Origin: Persicaria tinctoria
Taxonomy: Eukaryota > Streptophyta > Magnoliopsida > Caryophyllales > Polygonaceae
NCBI GenBank assembly: GCA_037127255.1
Contig: JBANSL010000007.1
Location: forward strand, 68,350,038-68,414,037
Direction: 5' to 3'
DNA: 64,000 nucleotides
In this document: in pieces, positions 57,531 through 64,000 of the stretch
Layout of the letters: each line of letters opens with the position of its first letter
Position numbering within the stretch: position 1 is the stretch's first letter
Notes under the pieces: model-generated
What the model was told of the DNA's origin: nothing
The model's database searches: none
What the model saw: only the letters and a program-made list of their open reading frames with translations
Program-made: the position numbers and the translations under genes

Positions 57531-57790
57531 ATCCGCCGAATCTGGCCCTCACTCGATCCGTCTCCTGCTCGCGCTCCTCGATCCGTGTCCTGCTGATCTC
57601 TCGCTATCTCTCGATCTTAGATATGAGATATGAGATCCCCGAATCTGGCGACTAACGGGATCGGGAGGACGAGCGGGGGAGAAGATTTAGAAAAGCGGGG
57701 ATGGGAAAAGCAGGGATAAGGGATAAGGGTTAGGGTTGATGTATACTTTTCTAATATTTACAAAAGTGTGTATATTTTGCTAATTTGGCC

Positions 57791-57819
57791 GAAAATTTGC
57801 GCCATCGGCGCAAATTTTC
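57791..57819. repeat. Perfect 13-bp inverted repeat, 3-nt loop
   Basis: GAAAATTTGCGCC-ATC-GGCGCAAATTTTC. Confidence 0.9.
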
Positions 57820-57839
57820 TCTTTAATTTTTAACCCCAA

Positions 57840-58130
57840 AAATTATACTTTTGCTACCGCAAATGTCTAGCCGTGGAAACAGTCTCATCCCGACAACTCC
57901 TCCCGTAGCTTATGCCGTGGCAAAAAGTGCCACATTAGCCACGACAAATTTTTGCCGTTGCTAAGAGGTGTGGCTAAATTTTTTTTTTGGTAGTGTAGCT
58001 ACGGAAGACCCTTGTCGTTGCTACCGTGCTCCTCATCCGTAGCTAGGCCATGGCTAAAATCAACCCGCTAGCTACGGCAGACCCTCGCCGTTGCTATCGA
58101 GGGTGGCAAAATTCTTTATTTTTTGTAGTG
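57840..58130. mobile_element. CACTA (En/Spm) right end with subterminal repeats
   Basis: Read on minus, the end is CACTACAAAAAATAAAG (58130 inward). Inside are repeated words GCTACGGCAGACCC / TAGCTACGGAAGACCC and TTGCCGTTGCTA, as in CACTA subterminal arrays. A second GGTAGTG end in the same orientation sits at 57988-57994, so two ends are stacked. No left end recognised. Confidence 0.6.
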
Positions 58131-58369
58131 TTTTTTAATGTGTTTTTGCTTGTATTATATCAAGACGGTTAGTTCATCTGCTGATTCGTCGACCTCTCGG
58201 GGGATCAAATAGTGTGTTATACGATATCTTGAATATTTTTCATGTATCATTTTAAGTTTATATTGAACATAAAAAATAGTTAAGAGTTTGGTTATTTTTT
58301 TGGGGGGGGTGAAAAATTAGTGTTAGCAAGTTTATTTAGGTAGAAAAGTTCTGTTAACACCGGATGAGG

Positions 58370-59423
58370 GGCCGGAGTCTGCGACGGGATGGACCAGCCT
58401 ATGGAAGGTCCCGGCCCAGCAGAGAGCAAGGCAGTTCGCGTATATGGTCGCCCACAATGTCACCATAACCAATGCCGAAAGGCGGAGGAGGCACTTGACT
58501 GATTATGTGGCGTGTCCGAGGTGCGGAGAGTATGAATCGACGATCGATGCACCTTTTAAGAGATTGTGATGCAGTGAAGGAGGCCTGGTTTCGGATCAGA
58601 GGACACCACCTACCTTCAAGCTTCTTCATAGAGGGAATGACGAAGGAATGGGTTTTCCAAAATGTGGCCAAGAAAGATCGATGGAGCACTACCTTTGTGA
58701 CGATGTTGTGGACAACATGGAAGGCGAGGAACGAGCTGATTTTCCAAGGGCAAGATGGATTGGAAGGAGTAGTGCATCGAGTCTAGGCAACATTTTCGGC
58801 TTACTATCATTGTCGGGGTAAGGTCAGCAGGACAAAGAGTGTGGGCGATGATGGAGAATAGGCGCCTGTTGTGTGGGCCCCTCCAGAGGCAGGTTGGCTT
58901 AAGTTGAACACGGATGGATCGGCAAGAGGAAACCCGGGACCTGCCGGATAAGGGGGTGTCATCCGTGATGCGAATGGTGTGTTCGTTGACGGGTTTACAC
59001 CAAGATTTGGTCAGTGTGGGGCGCTGGAGGCAGAGCTCCTTTCGGTCTTTCATGGGCGGAAGCTTGCAAGCTCCATGGGCATCCAGAGGCTGATCCTAGA
59101 GCTAGATTGTGCAGAGGCATTCAAGACCCTAGGACCCGAGAGGAGGGATCTTTATGCCCATCATAATCTAATTCTTGAGTGCATAGCACTGCTGAGGAAT
59201 CCGGGTTGGGAAGCAGAGGTGAAACAAGTCAGGCGACAGACAAACATAGAGGCGGACAGGCTCGCACATGTCGATATAGAGCTAGAGGAAGATTTTCGTT
59301 TGTTCAGTTCAGAACCGGATTGTATTCGGGATCTTGTACCCCGAGCTCCATGGGGAACACTATTACCATTAATTAATAAATTGGGGACACTAGCCGTCCC
59401 TTTAAAACCAAAAAAAGAAAAGA
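58370..59423 (+). mobile_element. 5'-truncated LINE relic: zf-RVT and RNase H with poly(A)
   Basis: Reads WTSLWKVPAQQRARQFAYMV, then the zinc motif (CPRCGE..HLLRDC) and TTFVTMLWTTWKARNELIF. After a stop comes RNase H: LNTDGSARGNPGPAG (Asp), GALEAELLSVFHG (Glu), LELDCAEA (Asp) and ADRLAH. The tail A-rich tract at 59404-59423 is the poly(A). Several stops and frameshifts. It is from a different LINE family than the minus-strand element at 3-22 kb. Confidence 0.85.
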
Positions 59424-59598
59424 GGGAAATGCACAAAATAACCCAAAAAACCGGAAGTATTACAAGGTTAACCCAACCCGGTTTATAATTTGGTGAAACC
59501 GGATAATTGGGAAACCCTTGGAGCCGGTAGCAGATAAGGGAGGGGGGGTGTGCAACCTTCCAATGTGGGACACCTGACAACGTCAGATTAGGAGGCAG

Positions 59599-59647
<49 letters not shown>

Positions 59648-59805
59648 AGGGAGCAAGACACATCTGCAGATGAGAGAGGCGGAGAGAGAGAGAAAAAGCA
59701 ATTGAGAAAGGACGGGAGGGAGAGAGAGAGAGGTGAAAAAGAAAAGTGAAGTATGAGAGGGGAGAAAGATCAGTAGAGTGTCAGTGAGGGGGGCATAAAA
59801 AGATA

Positions 59806-60215
59806 TTGTTACTCTTTCACTGCGAAGAAGCAATTGGGCGAGGGTTTATTTGCAGGTTGACGTGTCAGCAGTTAGTTTTAACTGGACACCCAAAGCAAAA
59901 TGACATGACACATATTGGAATCGATTGGACAAGATTTATCGGAGAAACAGATTCTCCATTGACTTCAGATATAAAATGGGCAAGTTTGCTTTCGATAAAG
60001 GTTATACGAGAGGTGTCTCCCTCAAATCTGAAGCAAATTTACCCATTTTCTATAAGAAGTCGATGGTGAATCTGTTTCTCAGATAACTCATGTCCAGTCG
60101 ATTCCAATATGTGTCATGTCGTTTTGCTTTGAGTGTCCAGTTAAAACTAACTGATTACATGTCAACCTGCAAATAAACCCCCACCCAATTGCTTCTTCTT
60201 CGAAGTGAAACAACA
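59806..60215. repeat. ~190-bp inverted repeat with ~35-bp spacer
   Basis: Left arm about 59806-59995 and right arm about 60030-60215. Shared blocks include GTCAACCTGCAAATAAACCC, TGTCCAGTTAAAACTAACTG and CCAATATGTGTCATGTC. A transcript through it would fold into a long hairpin. Confidence 0.88.
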
Positions 60216-60484
60216 ACAGTAAAGTTGCAGAGGAGAGAGGACCCTTCCATCTCTCTTTCTGTCCTATCCCCGCTGATATCTCTCTCTCATCCGCAACTTT
60301 TCTTTCCTTTTTTCACATACTCTCTCTCTATCTCTCTCTCTCTCCACTGCAGACTTTCTTTTACTTTTCTCTATCTGTCTTATACTCATTAATCTCTCTC
60401 TCTCATCTGCAACTTTACTTTTCTTTTTCATTCCTCTCTCTCCTCTGCATACTCTCTCTCTCTCCCTCTCTGATTTTTTTTATC

Positions 60485-60660
60485 GAAAACAAACTTACCC
60501 ATTTTCTATCCGAAGTCCATGGTGATTCTGTTTATCTCATAACTCTTGTCCAGTCGGTTCTAATAGGTGGCATGTCGTTTTACTTCTAGTGTCCAATTAA
60601 AATTAATTGCTTAGACGTCAAACTACAAATAAACCTCATTCCCTTTGCTTCTTCTTCGAT
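60485..60660. repeat. Third copy of the inverted-repeat arm
   Basis: Same direction as the right arm at 60030, more diverged (ACCCATTTTCTATCCGAAGTCC ... TGTCCAATTAAAATTAATTG). Confidence 0.85.
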
Positions 60661-61260
60661 GGTTTTTCTCTGAAACTTAAGATTTAATTTAAATTATATT
60701 AATGCCCCCTTACCGTTACTCTTCCCCCCTCTATCTCTGTCTCTGTCTTATCCCCTTTGTCCTCTCTCTTTTTACCGTCGGGGCTTAGGGGGGAGGGCGA
60801 CACTAGAACCAGGGAAACATTGAGTGTAAAGTTGTTATATTGTTTATTCATCAATAAAAAAAACAAAGTGGTTCACCAAGCCTCTACGAGGGCTCCTCCA
60901 CTTCGATTCCACCTTCTCTACTCTAAATTCAGTCTCCACTCGCCTCGAATTGACCTGGAAAAGCCATCAGAACGAAGGTGAAGGACGAAGGCATCAAACG
61001 TCTCCGCATTCAGAGCAAACTTTGTAAGCTTTTATAAGTTTCGAATCTCACATGACAGGAAGAGTTATAAACATGACATGTAACTGCTACAAACATGACC
61101 AAGTCGCTCTACTCGTGGTATTCGTATTCCACATATCGTCACTTGTATGCGATGTCTGTTGCTTGTTTGATGTCCGCTTTTTCTTCCTTCCGTTTTCAAA
61201 TCTGCAGACTTGCTCTTGTTCTTCTTCGAACTCCTTCCTCTTCTTCCTTCCGTTTTCAAA

Positions 61261-61264
61261 TTTA

Positions 61265-61315
<51 letters not shown>

Positions 61316-61316
61316 T
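61261..61316. repeat. (GA)n microsatellite; related tracts at 59603-59660 and 60240-60475
   Basis: Near-pure GAGAGA here and at 59603-59660. CTCTCT-rich sequence at 60240-60475 is interspersed with ATCTGCAACTTT words. Confidence 0.9.
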
Positions 61317-61555
61317 AGCAATCCTTTGGCCTTCCCCTTCCCCTTGAGATGACAGGTTTTTAAAAAAATGTCAATTCTCCTTCCATCCACATGTCTCATT
61401 CTCTCTCCTCCATAAATGCACCCGGTCTCATCCTTCTATTGTAACCGGCTGGGTGCAATTTTTGAAGGGTTTGGGTTAACTTTTTGCAATTAATATGGAT
61501 AGGGGATAGGGGGTGCAACCCAACCGGGTTTTTGGGTTAGTTTTGCAAATAGCCC

Positions 61556-61646
61556 AAAAGAAAAAGAAAAAAAATTTAACCATGCCAATAAAATGACTCC
61601 ATTTTAATCATCCAAACTCTACTTACTAAATCACTAATATATTAAC

Positions 61647-61684
<38 letters not shown>

Positions 61685-62231
61685 AAGGTTCAAATGAAAA
61701 TGGAGCTTAAAATGAAAAATTTGCTTAAAGTGAAAATGGTCAAATTTGAAGGTAAATGAGCCTAATTTAAAGGTAAATGGGCCTAATTAAATGAGTAATA
61801 GATAAATGGGCCTATTTAATGTGTAAATGGGCCTAATTTTATGGGGTAAATGGATCAATGGGAAAATAACCCTAAATATGAGATAAACGTCACCACCTCT
61901 CCCATACTTTCTATTTCTACCAATATTGCCCTTATTTCAATTATAAAAATTACATATTTTAACCCGTAATTTTTATTTGAAATAATATTATAAGGTGCAT
62001 CTATAAGATTACAAAATGCAACAAAATATGCTACATCACATTTCTTGTCTTTATTTTAAAAAGTGAAAAATATGAGATTATAAAATATAAAGTGAACAAA
62101 TAATACAATAAAGATTATTATTAATAAATGTGCATTTTCCTAATGTAAAGTAAGTTTCCTACCAAATATTTTCTTTATGGGTTGCTATTTTTATGGCGGT
62201 TTTGTACTTTAATGCGACATGTGTCATTAAA
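61556..62231. other. AT-rich flank with (AT)n at 61649-61681
   Basis: Also an AAATGGGCCTAATTT-like short repeat at 61745-61860. No gene seen. Confidence 0.5.
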
Positions 62232-62303
62232 AGCCTATTAGCTCAAAATGGTATAACGATGTGCCCATGCACAAAGGTTCGAGTTCAAAATCCCGCATAG
62301 GCT
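62232..62303 (+). other. tRNA-like sequence (72 nt), left
   Basis: AGCCTAT at the start pairs with ATAGGCT at the end, a perfect 7-bp acceptor-like stem at tRNA length. The A-box-like TAGCTCAAAATGG and B-box-like GGTTCGAGTTC are in order. The D, anticodon and T stems are poor, so it is a relic. Confidence 0.55.
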
Positions 62304-62339
62304 ATTTATGATTGTCTTTTTTTTGTTCCCGTTCATGAA

Positions 62340-63110
62340 TAAGATTATAAAGTGCAATAATAAAACGATAATGTGCACAAATAAGATGAAATAATGCGTA
62401 TATAACATTATGGTGTGCAAATATAACATTATGGTGTGCAAATATAACACCATGTTTTGCAAATGTAACATTATGTTGTGCATATCTAATAATATAATGT
62501 TACGTTGTGCACATATAATATTATGTTGTGCGAATATAACATTATATTGTGCAAACATAACTTTAAGTTGTGCAAATATAACCCTATGTTTTGCAAATGT
62601 AACATTATGTTGTGCATATCTAATAATATAATGTTACGTTGTGCACATATAATATTATGTTGTGCAAATATAACATTATATTGTGCAAACATAACTTTAA
62701 GTTGTGCAAATATAACACTATGTTTTGCAAATGTAATATTATGTTGTGTATATCTAATAATATAATGTTACGTTGTGCACATATAATATTATGTTGTGCG
62801 AATATAACATTGTATTGTGCAAATATAACTTTAAGTTGTGCAAATATAATATTATGTTGTGCAAATAAAATGACAAAGTGCAAGAATAGAATGATAAAGT
62901 GCATAAATAAGATGTTAAAGTGCAAGAATAAAATGATAATATTATAAAATGACAAGTGCAAGAATAAAATGATGTTGTATGAATAAAAATATGAAGTACA
63001 TGAATAAGATTGTGAAGTGCACAATTAAGATTATAAGTGCATAAATAAAATGATAAAGTGCAAGAATAAAATAATGAATTGCTTGAATAATATTATGAAA
63101 TTTTCAAAAA
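62340..63110. repeat. Minisatellite, unit ~22-25 bp (ATAACATTATGTTGTGCAAAT), with 134-bp higher order
   Basis: Many imperfect copies. The middle shows a 134-bp higher-order unit: GTTTTGCAAATGTAA starts at 62454, 62588 and 62722. The right third changes to AATAAAATGATAAAGTGCAAG units. Confidence 0.92.
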
Positions 63111-63140
63111 AATATACAAACTATTAAAATTAAGCAATTT

Positions 63141-63209
63141 TGCCTATGTAGGAGTCGAACCCACATCTCTGCGCATAAGCACGTTGCTCTATCATTGAGC
63201 TAATAGGCT
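63141..63209 (-). other. tRNA-like sequence (69 nt), right, inverted
   Basis: On minus: AGCCTATTAGCTCAATGATA, then GAGC closing the D stem. A T-arm GTGGG-TTCGACT-CCTAC has a full 5-bp stem and a perfect B box, and ATAGGC closes the acceptor. The anticodon arm does not pair and is 1-2 nt short, so it is not a functional tRNA. It is related to the sequence at 62232 and lies in the opposite direction. Confidence 0.6.
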
Positions 63210-63430
63210 TCATCAAAATAAATCTTTAAGAGTAACGATTCTTGCATTGCATCAATTTCCACTTAGTCAAATCCAAAAATTACCTTGAGAACATACGATT
63301 AGCTTGTCCTTTAAGCCTAGATTCTACCTCTATTTCTAACCCAAGAAAGTGAAATCCCTAAGAAAGAGCTGGATATTAATCTAAAATCCGACCAAGCTGT
63401 ATTGATCTGTGCAAATTAGATAAGCCTTAC

Positions 63431-63948
63431 CTATCAAACCTGCACAAGTGCAACCCTGTCACAAAGTTGTAAGCTGCATTGAGTGAGGTATCAGTCATCC
63501 AATGCAGATATGCAACCACGCAAGCTGGCGATCGATCTAGGCCCGTAGCACAAGTAACAAAAACCCGATGGTTTTTCTTCAATAAACGTAAGAGAAGGCC
63601 TACTGAAAATGGTAGTTTTTTCCTCATGTCAAAGGAATCTCCATCCCTACAAAATGAATCATAATGTTTAGCATTATAAGTTCCTTGTGGAAGTGGAAAA
63701 ACAGCGGAATGAGATTTCACATTACTGTAGAATTCAATTGAAGAAGGTACTAGTAGTATATAGGTGTGAGATGGTCTAAGATCAGTTTTACTAGGACGAG
63801 TAAAAACAATCATAACTCCTACTCGCTTGATGGGATAATTGATCATAAGGACGCCATACTTTTGGCATGACTCATTGATGGAAGTCGAATTGATTCCCCA
63901 GTTTTCTCCTTCAACTGCACTCTGGAAATTAAAAATAGCAGTAACCCC
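63431..63948 (-). CDS. LSF1: LSF1-like (like SEX four 1) phosphatase domain, two internal exons, partial
   Basis: Exon 63948-63837 (after CAACAG) reads GVTAIFNFQSAVEGENWGIN and ends VLMINYPI plus AA. Exon 63646-63431 opens after TTTTGTAG, restores Lys and reads DGDSFDMRKKLPFSVGLLLR, then VFVTCATGLDRSPACVVAYL (the CX5R loop), then HWMTDTSLNAAYNFVTGLH. It ends at an AG|GTAAGG donor. The sequence follows Arabidopsis LSF1, including its unusual C[TA]TG[FL]DRS loop, rather than SEX4 or LSF2. LSF1 is a plastid starch-binding scaffold for beta-amylase. The intron between the exons starts GC (AA|GCGAGT), an apparent GC-AG intron. The next exon (carbohydrate-binding part) is not found to the left. The 5' part lies outside the window. 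Confidence 0.8.
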
Positions 63949-64000
63949 CTGTTGCATGTAAATCATACATGAGTTGTAAGACAAAACAATCTTGTTTAAG

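Larger units (their letters stand above)
59424..61555. mobile_element. TIR element (~2.1 kb) inserted in the LINE poly(A)
   Basis: Left GGGAAATGCACAAAATAACCC and right (on minus) GGGCTATTTGCAAAACTAACCC are similar inverted ends, each followed by AACCCGG words. The A-rich flanks prevent a clear target-duplication call. The interior has a 190-bp inverted repeat, a third copy of that arm and long (CT)n/(GA)n tracts. No coding sequence. Superfamily uncertain. Confidence 0.55.

Noticed and set aside
56877..57655. Long overlapping plus-strand frames rich in Arg/Pro/Ser
   Set aside because: GC-rich duplicated DNA is open in several frames at once. No domain or homology recognised.
59603..61318. Possible CRISPR-like or functional tandem array
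   Set aside because: They are simple (GA)n/(CT)n microsatellites. No regular spacers, and the genome is a plant.
62410..63024. Frames with repeated IMLCKYNI / LHNIML peptides
   Set aside because: Translation of the AT-rich minisatellite in every frame, not a gene.
63141..63209. Functional tRNA gene
   Set aside because: The T arm and B box are good, but the anticodon arm does not pair and is short, and the acceptor stem is incomplete.

Overview
This is plant nuclear DNA, most likely from a eudicot. The evidence is spliced host genes with plant paralogues (COX6B with a long acidic N-terminal extension, a short J-domain protein, the starch-related phosphatase LSF1), DUF4283-type LINEs, an Athila-like LTR element with a tRNA-Asp-type primer site, Stowaway MITEs, PIF/Harbinger, hAT, CACTA and Helitron pieces. 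No bacterial, organellar or viral replicon is visible. The species cannot be told from the sequence.

Layout. 434-2415 (-) is an intact five-exon COX6B gene with a Stowaway MITE about 160 bp upstream of its start codon. 3053-22353 is one old minus-strand LINE, split by three later insertions: a solo LTR (6358-8418), a non-autonomous hAT (11320-12332) and a complete 8.85 kb LTR retrotransposon (13343-22191). Both LTR insertions keep exact 5-bp target duplications and the LINE reading frames resume across them. 23-29 kb holds small TIR elements, a truncated LTR with a second solo LTR inside it, and an 836-bp hAT-like element with an exact 8-bp duplication. 30335-37867 is a nearly complete PIF/Harbinger element carrying a Myb/SANT ORF, a DDE transposase and an unexpected third, antisense coding region. 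38650-40680 is a Mutator-like element with a 24-bp minisatellite, followed by a Helitron 3' end near 42471.

43803-46462 (+) is an intact five-exon J-domain gene. 48-58 kb has a palindromic-word TIR element and host gene fragments (PMI2/WEB1-like, PRMT10-like, the first coding exon of an ADP/ATP carrier), a second copy of the hAT family, arrays of a TGACGTCA-bearing repeat and a CACTA end. 58.4-61.6 kb is a LINE 3' relic whose poly(A) tract was entered by a TIR element containing a long inverted repeat. 62.2-63.2 kb is a minisatellite bounded by two inverted tRNA-like sequences. The right edge carries two exons of an LSF1-like gene (-) that runs off the window.

The strongest unexplained signal is that several unrelated repeats are packed with short palindromic words, each family with its own word: TCGATATCGA in the full LTR element, TCGATCTCGA/TCGAGATCGA in the solo LTR at 6.4-8.4 kb, CGCTGGCAGCG in the solo LTR at 25-27 kb, TTCGCCGCGGCGAA-like words at 43.1-43.3 kb, AACGTC..GACGTT at 24 and 48 kb, and TGACGTCA at 54 kb. 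In the full LTR element the word occurs about thirty times, on both sides of the promoter and inside the gag-protease coding region.
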